From a virus, in IMG/VR virus record IMGVR_UViG_3300006033_000016, positions 1 through 64,000 of that record: a DNA stretch of 64,000 nt, one strand, 5' to 3'. The notes beneath the pieces are model-generated. The model ran no database searches. It had not been told where the DNA came from and was given only the letters and a program-made list of their open reading frames with translations. The position numbers were made by a program, and so were the translations under genes. Positions 8,313 through 16,583 of the stretch are shown here, piece by piece (positions within the stretch are counted from its first letter, which is position 1; every line of letters begins with the position of its first letter).

Positions 8313-9152
8313 TCAGTCTTCGTTTTTCATGTCAGACTGCATGTGGTCCTCTTCGTTCGCTACTCTTAAAAGTACATCGGCATGGCAGATTTTCGGAGCA
8401 CACCAACAAATTAGGTGCTTTCCCTTGAGTTCTCGTTTCACTGCTCGCACCAGACGAGGCTGAGAGAGGAGCCACTCCTCATACTGTCTCAGAACTTCCT
8501 CTCTATCTTCTTCACGGTCTAGCTTGAACGGATTTCCCCATTTGGAGGGACGTCCTACGTAGACAGAGGGAATGCCTTTAGGCGGTTGAGGGTGCCCACT
8601 CCTCTTATTCCACACACGAGGAATGAGACTCTTGGGAGTTCTATCAGAGAAAAATGCGTCAAGGAATTCTTCCTCGGTCTCCTCTGTTTCTCCCCTCAGT
8701 TCGGCACGGATCTCCATCCACAATCTTCCAAGCCAGTTCTCCCCTTTCTGATCAGGTCCCCAGCCCCAAAAAGAATCGTGAGGAGAGTCTTCTATGATTT
8801 TCCTGTATTCGGTTCTAAGAAGAGTATGCTTGACGTCTTCATGTTGCTCTACCTTATGCCGCAGAGCCGATCTCATCACATCTAGCTTTACTTCTTCCCA
8901 GTCTGGACGTAAGAGCTTTCTCTTTTTATCCCTTCCCAGCAAGGCAGCCTCCTTAGGAGTCTTAGCGCTGGCAATCTTATGGGCGTAGAGAAGGTCTGTG
9001 GGGTTGAACTTAGAAGACTGGTAGAAGTGTTCACACGTCTTGTATCTCTTTCCCTTCACCAGGATGGAGTGAGTGGAGAAGTTAGAGAAACAACCGTATG
9101 GACCCTTGGTAGAATAGAATAGAATGTGGTCGTTTACCCTGGATCGCATCAC
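8313..9152 (-). CDS. NADAR-domain N-glycosidase fused to DUF4326
   Basis: 279 aa. Residues about 8-160 match the NADAR/YbiA family: FYSTKGPYGCFSNFS, then CEHFYQSSKF, then FWGWGPDQKGENWLGRLWMEIR. Characterised NADAR proteins remove ADP-ribose from guanine bases and so reverse DarT-type DNA modification. Residues about 185-275 match DUF4326 (VYVGRPSKWGNPF, HLICWCAPKICHADVLL), a family often found beside or fused to NADAR. The two together suggest a nucleotide or ADP-ribose processing enzyme, plausibly anti-defence. Activity on ADP-ribosylated DNA is inferred from family, not shown here. Confidence 0.88.
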   Translation of the reverse strand: MMRSRVNDHILFYSTKGPYGCFSNFSTHSILVKGKRYKTCEHFYQSSKFNPTDLLYAHKIASAKTPKEAALLGRDKKRKLLRPDWEEVKLDVMRSALRHKVEQHEDVKHTLLRTEYRKIIEDSPHDSFWGWGPDQKGENWLGRLWMEIRAELRGETEETEEEFLDAFFSDRTPKSLIPRVWNKRSGHPQPPKGIPSVYVGRPSKWGNPFKLDREEDREEVLRQYEEWLLSQPRLVRAVKRELKGKHLICWCAPKICHADVLLRVANEEDHMQSDMKNED

Positions 9153-9508
9153 ATGAGCCTAGGCAAATTATCCCAGGTATCGGGCTCTGGCTCATCATCA
9201 AGAAGAAACCTGAGTATAATGTCCTTACGGACAATTACCGGAGAGGGACTCCAGTCAAACTCCACCCAGTAAAATCCATGTACAGACTGGTCCACCACTC
9301 GTCCAAGAGCGAACCCCAAAACTAGGTAGGTTCCATCATCCTGCTGAATTGCGTGATGTCGGATGTCTTCCCTGATTTGCTCTATCCTGTCCGTGGAAAA
9401 GCGTGAGGATACAACCACAGCTTTGCCGCGGAAGTCATCGAGCAACAAGTCATTGGCTGTAGTCATGGAGGTCCTAACTTCGTTCATAAGCCTACCATTT
9501 GATTCCAT
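9149..9508 (-). CDS. hypothetical protein, up to 119 aa
   Basis: Not recognised. The longest ORF overlaps the ATP-grasp gene by 25 nt; an internal ATG at 9466, with GGACCTCC just before it, would avoid the overlap and is the likelier start (about 105 aa). Confidence 0.6.
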   Translation of the reverse strand: MESNGRLMNEVRTSMTTANDLLLDDFRGKAVVVSSRFSTDRIEQIREDIRHHAIQQDDGTYLVLGFALGRVVDQSVHGFYWVEFDWSPSPVIVRKDIILRFLLDDEPEPDTWDNLPRLM

Positions 9509-10239
9509 CTGTCTTCCACCATAGAGGCGAAGACGTAAGGGTCTAGTCCGTAAGATTCGAGAGAATGAGAGTCGTTGAATTTCACTACCAAGGTGGGAGT
9601 GCGCACAAGTTCTGGACGTTCCGGAAAAATGGCTACGCCTATGTCAATTCCGTATGAAACGTAACCAAGACTCTTGGAGGCTGTGACCACCCTTTTTACT
9701 GTCGGCGGGTCAGGAAACACAAGTGGGTCTCCTGCATAATGCTTGACTCCTACGATATCTCCATGATGAACAAAAACTCGAAACTCAGAAACAAAAGATA
9801 TCGCAGGTATTCTCCAAACCAGAGTCTTAGGGGGCAAGTGGGCCAGGGGAAGAAAATCGTCCATCATGGAGATGACTCGACCCTCGAACAACCCAGGGTC
9901 CCTACTAGGCTTTACAAACACAGGTCGGAACCCAGGTGCGTGCAGTTCTGCTCGGATGTCAGATAGAAACGGCTCCGAGGGAGATCGATCCATGTAACGT
10001 CGAAGCGGATTAGGATAACTCTCAGGATAGGGAAGACGAGCACCTATCAACTTAAGAGCCTCACGAACGGCTTTTGCCTCCCCAAAGACTACGGTGTTCT
10101 TGGTAAGAGGAAGGTCTTTTAACTGGTCAATACGAAACCCTATTACTTCATGCTTTCTAAGAAATAGACCCTTAGCTACAGAGTAACAGGTATCGTTCAG
10201 CCAGTCGTTTCCATGACACTGCACATAGCAGGTACTCAT
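9484..10239 (-). CDS. ATP-grasp enzyme, R2K-like clade
   Basis: 251 aa. The C-terminal two thirds has the ATP-grasp pattern: FVKPSRD (phosphate-binding lysine) near residue 110, SEFRVFVHHGDIVGVKHYAGD near 165, and VVKFNDSHSLESYGLD near 225 (metal-binding acidic/Asn residues). The Arg and Lys positions match what has been described for R2K ATP-grasp proteins of phages, proposed to add amino acids to peptides or proteins. It is coupled to RNase HI by a 4-nt overlap. Substrate unknown. Confidence 0.75.
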   Translation of the reverse strand: MSTCYVQCHGNDWLNDTCYSVAKGLFLRKHEVIGFRIDQLKDLPLTKNTVVFGEAKAVREALKLIGARLPYPESYPNPLRRYMDRSPSEPFLSDIRAELHAPGFRPVFVKPSRDPGLFEGRVISMMDDFLPLAHLPPKTLVWRIPAISFVSEFRVFVHHGDIVGVKHYAGDPLVFPDPPTVKRVVTASKSLGYVSYGIDIGVAIFPERPELVRTPTLVVKFNDSHSLESYGLDPYVFASMVEDRWNQMVGL

Positions 10240-10739
10240 TCTTCTTGGCCTATCTCCATGGCCTCCGAGACCTTGAGGTAGCCAGCTCCTTTGACTGCCT
10301 TTCTACCAAGAGAGGCCATACGGTCCACCTTGTTGTTCATAGCAAAGTCATGACTAAGGGACGGGTCCTGATGACCCTTTACATGCTCAGTGATGACCTG
10401 GGCTCCGCACTTACGAAAAAGGTCGTGAATCCACGACCTAACCTTCAGCATCTCACGATCTCTTACTCTAGACCGGAGAGGGCCCTTCTTTACGTGACGA
10501 AGAGCGCACTCCGAGTCTGATCGTATTCGAAAGGCGTGAATCTCTTCTCCCCACTCTCGGATAGCAAGAGAGATTCCCATGTAGATAGCAAAGATCTCTG
10601 CATGGTTGGAGCAGGAAACAAAATCGGGACACGCACCATAATGTACCAGACGACCCTTGTCGGTATCCACATAGGCAGCCCATCCGCCTGTTTCATTGTG
10701 ATGGTTGTAGGAACCGTCTGTGAATATGGTTACCAACAT
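10236..10739 (-). CDS. rnhA: ribonuclease HI-like protein (copy 1)
   Basis: 167 aa. Degrades RNA in RNA-DNA hybrids. The catalytic set is visible: FTDGSY (Asp near residue 8), NHAEIFAIYMG (Glu near 48), IRSDSE (Asp near 73), the HVKGHQ loop with His, and NNKVDRMA (late Asp). Length fits a single RNase H domain. A second copy lies at 43877-44326. It may remove primers or R-loops during phage replication. Confidence 0.88.
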   Translation of the reverse strand: MLVTIFTDGSYNHHNETGGWAAYVDTDKGRLVHYGACPDFVSCSNHAEIFAIYMGISLAIREWGEEIHAFRIRSDSECALRHVKKGPLRSRVRDREMLKVRSWIHDLFRKCGAQVITEHVKGHQDPSLSHDFAMNNKVDRMASLGRKAVKGAGYLKVSEAMEIGQEE

Positions 10740-10762
10740 GATTTCCTTACTCAGTACATAAC

Positions 10763-11137
10763 CTATACAGTATCTTCCGTCTTGGGGAGGACGAGACGCT
10801 TTCCTCCTGTAACTTTAAGAACGGACTCTTTCACCATCTCTGTCCACTCGTCCAGAAAAGAAGGAGAACCGAGAAGCCATAGGTCTCCTATTTCCTTAGC
10901 TTCCTCGATAGTAAAACGAGACAGGCTAAGATGGTCTTCATCGCGAGAAGACGGAAGATAGTCCCACTCGGAATTTCCCACTCTGTTGATCATGACTCCG
11001 TAATAGAAAATGGCCCACAGATCTGAGGACCTCTTTTCCATCCGAATCTCTTGCGATGGATTAGGTAGCTTGTGGTTTGTCTTGCGCAGAACAAGAACTG
11101 TGGCGTGCTTCCGAAAGTACTCCGCTTCTACTGTCAT
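10763..11137 (-). CDS. hypothetical protein, 124 aa
   Basis: No recognised domain. The start at 11137 overlaps the small gene upstream by 77 nt; a later start near 11041 (MEKRSSDLW) would remove the conflict. Confidence 0.6.
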   Translation of the reverse strand: MTVEAEYFRKHATVLVLRKTNHKLPNPSQEIRMEKRSSDLWAIFYYGVMINRVGNSEWDYLPSSRDEDHLSLSRFTIEEAKEIGDLWLLGSPSFLDEWTEMVKESVLKVTGGKRLVLPKTEDTV

Positions 11138-11243
11138 TTTTCGTCTCTGAGTAAAGTCCCAGCTCCAGCTCGAATTCTGTTAGAGTCATGGAGTCCTCCA
11201 TTTCGTCTAACAAATCGACAAACTCTTGTAGAGGCGGAGTCAT
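11061..11243 (-). CDS. possible small protein, 60 aa
   Basis: An ATG at 11243 overlaps the preceding stop as ATGA, the usual arrangement here, and the first 35 residues (MTPPLQEFVDLLDEMED...) look like real protein. The last 20 residues overlap the next gene and look like shadow coding, so its true end or existence is uncertain. Confidence 0.45.
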   Translation of the reverse strand: MTPPLQEFVDLLDEMEDSMTLTEFELELGLYSETKNDSRSGVLSEARHSSCSAQDKPQAT

Positions 11244-11563
11244 TTGGAAGAGCAAACGATGGAGTGAATTCGTTCAGAAATATCCCTAAGCAGACGACGC
11301 TCTTCGGTCAAAAGACCTTCTTCAGGATACTTAGCTATCAATTCGTCCCTAAGAGACTCCAACAGAGTGATGATTCTTTGTTTTTCAGAAACTGCCTCGT
11401 CCCTCTCCACGCAGATGGTGTCAACCCACTTATCCATTGATTCGAAGTGTCTGTCCATATCGTTTCCAGATTCGGAGGGAGAAACAGCAAGCAGCCCGTG
11501 CGGAAGAGTAGGTCCCTCAGCCGAACGGGCCAGCCAAGCAGAACGATCTTTCTTCGTGCTCAT
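11240..11563 (-). CDS. hypothetical protein, 107 aa
   Basis: Helical, charged, no domain recognised. Overlaps the upstream gene by 4 nt. Confidence 0.65.
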   Translation of the reverse strand: MSTKKDRSAWLARSAEGPTLPHGLLAVSPSESGNDMDRHFESMDKWVDTICVERDEAVSEKQRIITLLESLRDELIAKYPEEGLLTEERRLLRDISERIHSIVCSSK

Positions 11564-12024
11564 GTTGAAATAAGATCCTCTGTCTTGGGTTTGCTTCGGA
11601 TAAGGGATTGGATCCTCTGTATACTCTGTTCCAACAAATCCTCTTCCATGAGGAACTTGTCAGTAAGTCTTACTAGTTCCTTGTGCGTCTCCACGATGGA
11701 CTTAGCGTCATCCCAAAGTACTTTCTTTCGCCATGTCACAAGGGCCCTAAAGGCAAGACGCTGAGCCTCTTCTAGCCTGCTCAGCGTCTGCTGCGCTTCT
11801 TCTATCACAAGGCGAGCCTCTTTCCTAAACCTAACGTAAGTTGCAGGAAACATGAATACACACCCCTCATCGAGTACAACTTCAACGAGAGAATCGTCAA
11901 TCATGCTGAGTATGCCAAAGCCTCCAGAACGTTCTGTTACGCGTAGAACAAGTCCAGGAACCCACTTGAACTCATGAAGGCACTCCACAAGGTCTCCTGC
12001 GGAGGGTTTGAACTCAAGCTGCAT
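11560..12024 (-). CDS. hypothetical protein, 154 aa
   Basis: The first 60 residues (AGDLVECLHEFKWVPGLVLRV) look like a small SH3/KOW-type barrel; the remainder is a long helix likely to form a coiled coil. Function unknown. Confidence 0.7.
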   Translation of the reverse strand: MQLEFKPSAGDLVECLHEFKWVPGLVLRVTERSGGFGILSMIDDSLVEVVLDEGCVFMFPATYVRFRKEARLVIEEAQQTLSRLEEAQRLAFRALVTWRKKVLWDDAKSIVETHKELVRLTDKFLMEEDLLEQSIQRIQSLIRSKPKTEDLIST

Positions 12025-12568
12025 GTGATGTCTTCTTTGATGTCTTCTTGGTTTGCGACTTAGTGGGCATAGGTTCGTAGAGGGCTGTAAGACCTGCCTT
12101 CATTCGCTTCTTACACTGCTTACATGTGACCTGCTTAGGGTCCTGCGTCAGAGTGTCTCTGGGGTGGGCAAATCCCGAAGGAAGTTTTAGGTAGTTTCCT
12201 ATGGTCCCATAAATCCACCCACACAGCGGGAAAGGCCCAAACGAATCTACGTTCTCTCCTTTGTCCGTATGAAGAAGATTAGTTCTGACGTGTACAGGAT
12301 GCTTGGGTGGCTTGAATGAAGCCGCCTCTTTCTTCAGACGCTTGAAGGCATACTGCGGAACTCTATGCCCCACCACCTGATGTTCTCTCAGATGATTCAA
12401 CATCTCCTGAGGCCCGTCGGCAATGAAGCTAAGCGGTCCTTCCCACCGACCACCTTGTGGCATAGAAGCAAACAGAAGAGAACAATCGCAGCAGCGTATC
12501 TCTCCCTTTCTGTCGTGTACGTCGCTGTATACGTATACGTCTCCGTCACTTTTTCTAGCATACGACAT
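12014..12568 (-). CDS. zinc-finger hypothetical protein, 184 aa
   Basis: I choose the ATG at 12568, 2 nt after the preceding stop and with GGAAAAGA upstream, rather than an earlier in-frame start inside the upstream gene. It has CCDC near residue 25, an EMLNHLREHQVVGHRVPQYA segment near 60 (a His pair plus VP motif recalled from phage hypotheticals), and CKQCKKR near 155, then a Lys/Thr-rich tail. Probably two zinc sites; function unknown. Confidence 0.75.
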   Translation of the reverse strand: MSYARKSDGDVYVYSDVHDRKGEIRCCDCSLLFASMPQGGRWEGPLSFIADGPQEMLNHLREHQVVGHRVPQYAFKRLKKEAASFKPPKHPVHVRTNLLHTDKGENVDSFGPFPLCGWIYGTIGNYLKLPSGFAHPRDTLTQDPKQVTCKQCKKRMKAGLTALYEPMPTKSQTKKTSKKTSHAA

Positions 12569-12570
12569 AA

Positions 12571-13533
12571 TCAGATCTTTTCCGTTCCCTCTAGAAACCC
12601 AGAGATCCACGATTCCGCTGTAGTCAAGAACTCTGGGTCTTCCTTAATGTCACTTGTGTGAACAAAGAAAGAGTACTCTATAGTCCCACCGTGAACAAAC
12701 GGAAGAACATAGAGACTGGTCTCAAACGCACAAAAGAACTTGTACGGAAGACTCAAAATCCTGTCGTAATCCTTGGTCGAGGCTTCCTTTGTGCGCAAAA
12801 CTACAAGAGGGTCACCACCAAACAGCAAAGAGATGCCAAAGGAGTGTTCGAGTGCAAACTGAATCGGGTCGGTCTTCACTGCTTCAAACACCTTTTCTTC
12901 AGAAGTGGGAGATTGTTCCATAGAGGTATCCTTAGTGGAGGAGGAGGAATCTTTCACGTTAGTATGGCCAGGGTTAGCATACTTCTCATACACTGTCCCA
13001 AGAACACCCAAAAACCCAAAAGTATACCAGAGATCTTTTAGATCTTCGTAGGGACCTAAGAATAGAGTGACTCCATCTACCTCCACGAATTTTATGGAGG
13101 AGTGTCCTTTGGCTATCGACTCAAGAGCAAGAGACGCCGAGATAAGGTCGTTGCAGGATATCTTGTACTGTGAGGCATATGCCCACAGATCGATAGCTTC
13201 TTTGAGGCAAGGTGAGTCGCAATCTTCTTGCTCGGCCCAGAGAACAGAATCCCGCAGAGCCGAGAAGCTAGGGAAGGGAGTTACAAGGGCTCTTGTATTC
13301 TCGTCTACTTCAATAGCTTGGTCTAACACCAAAACGTCCCCAGAAAGCACTATCTCTTTCTTGCTCTGAAGAATGCGCCGTACGCCCCCTTCTCCAAAAG
13401 ATCCTACGTATACCTTGTCATCTGCACGACCTGTCTGGTCCCACGAGGATGCTTTCTTTTGCAAGAACAAGAGAACAATATCTGGACTAGTGACAATAGG
13501 TTTCTTCTTTGCAGCAAAGGCGTACCAAGTCAT
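12571..13533 (-). CDS. hypothetical protein, 320 aa
   Basis: No recognised domain. An internal stretch (near residues 180-195) is encoded by a match to the promoter-like motif at 12961. It overlaps the 583-aa gene upstream by 4 nt. Confidence 0.7.
   Translation of the reverse strand: MTWYAFAAKKKPIVTSPDIVLLFLQKKASSWDQTGRADDKVYVGSFGEGGVRRILQSKKEIVLSGDVLVLDQAIEVDENTRALVTPFPSFSALRDSVLWAEQEDCDSPCLKEAIDLWAYASQYKISCNDLISASLALESIAKGHSSIKFVEVDGVTLFLGPYEDLKDLWYTFGFLGVLGTVYEKYANPGHTNVKDSSSSTKDTSMEQSPTSEEKVFEAVKTDPIQFALEHSFGISLLFGGDPLVVLRTKEASTKDYDRILSLPYKFFCAFETSLYVLPFVHGGTIEYSFFVHTSDIKEDPEFLTTAESWISGFLEGTEKI
12961..12978 (-). promoter_or_regulatory. repeated promoter-like motif, intragenic copy
   Basis: Minus strand reads TAACCCTGGCCATACT, matching the core of the other copies except for the first base. 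It lies inside the 320-aa gene about 390 nt before the next start, so it is either an internal promoter or chance. Confidence 0.35.
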
Positions 13534-15281
13534 GTGTGTTTCCTTTGAAAGCTAAAGCGAGCTACCCACCCCTTCACTCTTTCCTCTTGAGACAGCCACT
13601 TGACATAGTTCGTGTCTGCCTCAGAAGGATGTATAGCAGCTAGTTCTAGGTACCTTTGGGCCGCTTGACGCATAAGACTGCGCACTTGCTTCTCTTCTCG
13701 GATGGTACTTACTGACATTCCAAAAGAAATGATGGACTCCAATACTCGGAAGGCCAACTTAGCCCAAGACGGATCCAAATTTTGTTTGTGGATTCCTCCG
13801 TAGGGTTCTGAAAATGGGTACCAACCATGTTGAAACCGAAACTCTGGAGGCTCGATATCCGGAATTGAAGAGTCTACATACGTAACAGGAAAGCCTTTTG
13901 TGTGCCACTCTTGCCCAGAACCTATCACGAGAAACACGTGGTCAGCTACCGAAGCCCAGGATTGATGTCGCTGCTCTTCCGTCATCTCAGACCACGAGAT
14001 TACAGTCTTCGTAGTCCTGTCAGTGTGTCCGTAAAGAGTGGGCCAACTCTTTACCTTAGCTTGCACAAACGCATGAGGGTTTACAGTTAGGCTGTCATAC
14101 TCTCCTGCGAAATCCCTGACTGGGTCCGGGTCTCTAACCCACTCAAAGGTAGAGAACACCACCTCATCAGCGCTTTCATCAATGCTGTCGTTGTGTAGGA
14201 ATTTGTATACCCCAGGTTTAACCTGAATCACTGTGATATCTTTGTCTTCTTCTTTTCCAAACCTGGCAAAGCGCCTTTCCAGCTCTTCCAAGTCGCACAA
14301 AGAATACCACCACAGGTCCGTACAAATAAAGGCTACTTCCTCACCTTCCGGCTCAATGGGTTCTTCTCTGTCTACCCATTCCTCACCGTTCCAGACCTCC
14401 TCCGAAGGTCCACAGGAAATCTTGAAGGAAGAGTCGCTCAGCTTGAACACAGAAGGACAGGTGTTTCCAACAGAAGCATGAGAAAGGCCCACCTGTGCGT
14501 AAGCTTGTGCTACTGCTCTGCGCCCAATGACAGAGTTAACACTGGGGATGTCTTCTGAACCAAACGAAAGAGGAAACCAGTTGCGCAAGTCATTCGCTAC
14601 AGCTATTTTTCCGCTAGGAACATTAAGCTCCCACTCGTTGGGCTCAAACCCGTCTGGAAGAGGACACCTTTCGCCACTAAATCGTACGGACAGACCGTCC
14701 GTTTCAAGCTCGAACTTCTCTGCCCCACAGTAACCACAACCACCTCCTAGAGTGGCCATGTTGCACTTCGCTACAGGCACCCAACGGCCTAGACTCTTCT
14801 TTTCGCGCAGAGCGTGACACAGTTCATCAAGCTGTTCTCTGGGCACTAAAAATTGGTGGCAGTAAAGATTCTGTAGTACCATAGGTAGAAAATGATCGCT
14901 ACTGTCTCTCCCACTTCTCCAGTGGCCCGCATAATCCATCTCTAGTTTGTCAAGAAGAGAAGATAAGGCGTCCTGCGCGTCCAGTGCCGCCTTGTAGGCG
15001 TCAAGAGCTTGATCCTTTGTTGTGTCAACTCCTCCAACGGATTGGACCGCCTGAATGGTGGAGACCATCAGGTCTTCACGCAAGTCAGGGTCAGACAAGA
15101 TCTCCTTGATGTCAACTCGCTTCCTGGTTCGGTCACCAATAACCGAAGGGTGCCCCTGTTGAAGTTCGCTCTCCTCGAAGGACCCCAAAGTTGTGACCAC
15201 TACAGTTGTTGAGGGGTCAGCCTCTACAACATCAGCAATCTCTCCAGTGGGAAGAAGGGCCTTATCCCCAGACTTGAACAT
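13530..15281 (-). CDS. large hypothetical protein, 583 aa
   Basis: Second largest protein of the left half. The first 45 residues look like a small beta-barrel (GDKALLPTGEIADVVEADPS). A Cys cluster, GGGCGYCG near residue 185, could bind metal. No catalytic motif, membrane segment or signal peptide seen. Only 3 nt separate it from the gene upstream. Confidence 0.75.
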   Translation of the reverse strand: MFKSGDKALLPTGEIADVVEADPSTTVVVTTLGSFEESELQQGHPSVIGDRTRKRVDIKEILSDPDLREDLMVSTIQAVQSVGGVDTTKDQALDAYKAALDAQDALSSLLDKLEMDYAGHWRSGRDSSDHFLPMVLQNLYCHQFLVPREQLDELCHALREKKSLGRWVPVAKCNMATLGGGCGYCGAEKFELETDGLSVRFSGERCPLPDGFEPNEWELNVPSGKIAVANDLRNWFPLSFGSEDIPSVNSVIGRRAVAQAYAQVGLSHASVGNTCPSVFKLSDSSFKISCGPSEEVWNGEEWVDREEPIEPEGEEVAFICTDLWWYSLCDLEELERRFARFGKEEDKDITVIQVKPGVYKFLHNDSIDESADEVVFSTFEWVRDPDPVRDFAGEYDSLTVNPHAFVQAKVKSWPTLYGHTDRTTKTVISWSEMTEEQRHQSWASVADHVFLVIGSGQEWHTKGFPVTYVDSSIPDIEPPEFRFQHGWYPFSEPYGGIHKQNLDPSWAKLAFRVLESIISFGMSVSTIREEKQVRSLMRQAAQRYLELAAIHPSEADTNYVKWLSQEERVKGWVARFSFQRKHT

Positions 15282-15284
15282 AAA

Positions 15285-15875
15285 TCAGCTTTCTTTGGAA
15301 GGGGCTACCTTTTGAAGCATCCTGCGCAGCTTATCTGCGTCGAACGTGTAACCATGAAACTGAGCCACGCTCATCATGCGATCCACAACGTCATCCCGCT
15401 CTTTAACGAGCGCGGTATAAATGCTTCTGACCGAAGGGGTGCTGTCTGAAAAGTCGTCCATGTCTCCTGCCAGCTCAGTGCACTGCCCAGGAGAGTGATT
15501 CGCCACCTTCTCTATCAGATCTAGCATGAAGAGTTTTCGAAGCTGCGGACGAAGAAACAAAGAGGAATCGTCCTTCATCGCTGCATCGATTATGCGGTCT
15601 CTCGTTTCTTTAGTAAAAAAGGCACCACACCTCAACATGAGGTATCCAAGCACTTGCCAACCTACTCTATACTCCTGCTCGTCCTTGTATTCAGAGGGAA
15701 GACCAAGAATACTGACCAGGTCAGATTCCTTCTGCTCCAGTTGTTTTGCGATAACCTTGTTTTCAGCCTCGTCTCTCGTGTGATCCGGGTCCAGGCCTAA
15801 AGCCTTCTCAAAATCAATCAACCAATCGAAAGAGGGATCCCCTCCCATTACTGCTGAAGACCACCAGCCCATCAC
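15285..15875 (-). CDS. hypothetical protein, 196 aa
   Basis: Acidic, mostly helical, not recognised. The ATG overlaps the stop of the zinc-ribbon gene upstream as ATGA. Confidence 0.7.
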   Translation of the reverse strand: MMGWWSSAVMGGDPSFDWLIDFEKALGLDPDHTRDEAENKVIAKQLEQKESDLVSILGLPSEYKDEQEYRVGWQVLGYLMLRCGAFFTKETRDRIIDAAMKDDSSLFLRPQLRKLFMLDLIEKVANHSPGQCTELAGDMDDFSDSTPSVRSIYTALVKERDDVVDRMMSVAQFHGYTFDADKLRRMLQKVAPSKES

Positions 15876-16081
15876 TCACCCTCTTTCTTTGCAAATTCCC
15901 TGAACTCTTCCCAACAAGAATCGCATGCCCAAGTTTGATAGGCAGCTGTCTTGATCTGACTTCCAGATAGACCGCCAGAAGTGGCGACAAAACGGGGGAG
16001 CGCAGGAGACTTACACTGATATCCCTTGCCGTGACAAGGGTGTTGGCCTTCTCCTTCCCACCCGCACCGACACTTACTCAT
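15872..16081 (-). CDS. small zinc-ribbon protein, 69 aa
   Basis: Cys residues pair as CRCGW (residues 4-6), a CHGKGYQC segment (15-22) and CDSCW (55-58), enough for one or two zinc sites. No further function visible. Confidence 0.7.
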   Translation of the reverse strand: MSKCRCGWEGEGQHPCHGKGYQCKSPALPRFVATSGGLSGSQIKTAAYQTWACDSCWEEFREFAKKEGE

Positions 16082-16367
16082 GGTCTGATCCTGTCGTCTC
16101 TGCTTTTCGAAGGAGAGAGCGCAACTCTCGGTTTTCCCTATAGAGTTTCATGTACTTGTCTGCAGTTCTTTGGGTGTGGCGTTTGGCAATGTGAAACTCT
16201 CTAAGAAAGGCCCAGACTCCAAACAAAAGCATGAATACGTTGGCTACCCAAGAATAGATGGCTACCTTGTCTGGATAGTAACCCATGACTTGAAGAGCGA
16301 TACTCACGGCTCCCAGAGTGGAGATGCACCACCCAATGGAAGCAAGAATTATATTGTCGTTTGACAT
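16074..16367 (-). CDS. two-helix membrane protein, 97 aa
   Basis: Two hydrophobic segments, about residues 6-28 and 34-55, are followed by a charged cytoplasmic-type tail with many Arg. It could be an inner-membrane accessory protein; holin-like topology is possible but the lysin gene is far away and on the other strand. Confidence 0.65.
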   Translation of the reverse strand: MSNDNIILASIGWCISTLGAVSIALQVMGYYPDKVAIYSWVANVFMLLFGVWAFLREFHIAKRHTQRTADKYMKLYRENRELRSLLRKAETTGSDHE

Positions 16368-16388
16368 GATTCTTTCTCTCTGTTGTAG

Positions 16389-16583
16389 TCAACAAGAAGC
16401 AAGCCGGGCTCGCAACTTGTTCAAGCCCGCAAGGGCCTTCTCGCCATGACCTCTAAGCACGTCTGCAATGGATCCTTCACGAGCATGCATAAAGGAAAGA
16501 CCTGCCTCGGTAAGCAAAGCCTTAAGGGCAACAAGCTCGTCAGCATCTAAGGGTGCGCTGTTAGAAGTATCAGGCTGACTCAT
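16389..16583 (-). CDS. hypothetical protein, 64 aa
   Basis: Small helical protein coupled to Thg1 by a 4-nt overlap. Not recognised. Confidence 0.6.
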   Translation of the reverse strand: MSQPDTSNSAPLDADELVALKALLTEAGLSFMHAREGSIADVLRGHGEKALAGLNKLRARLASC

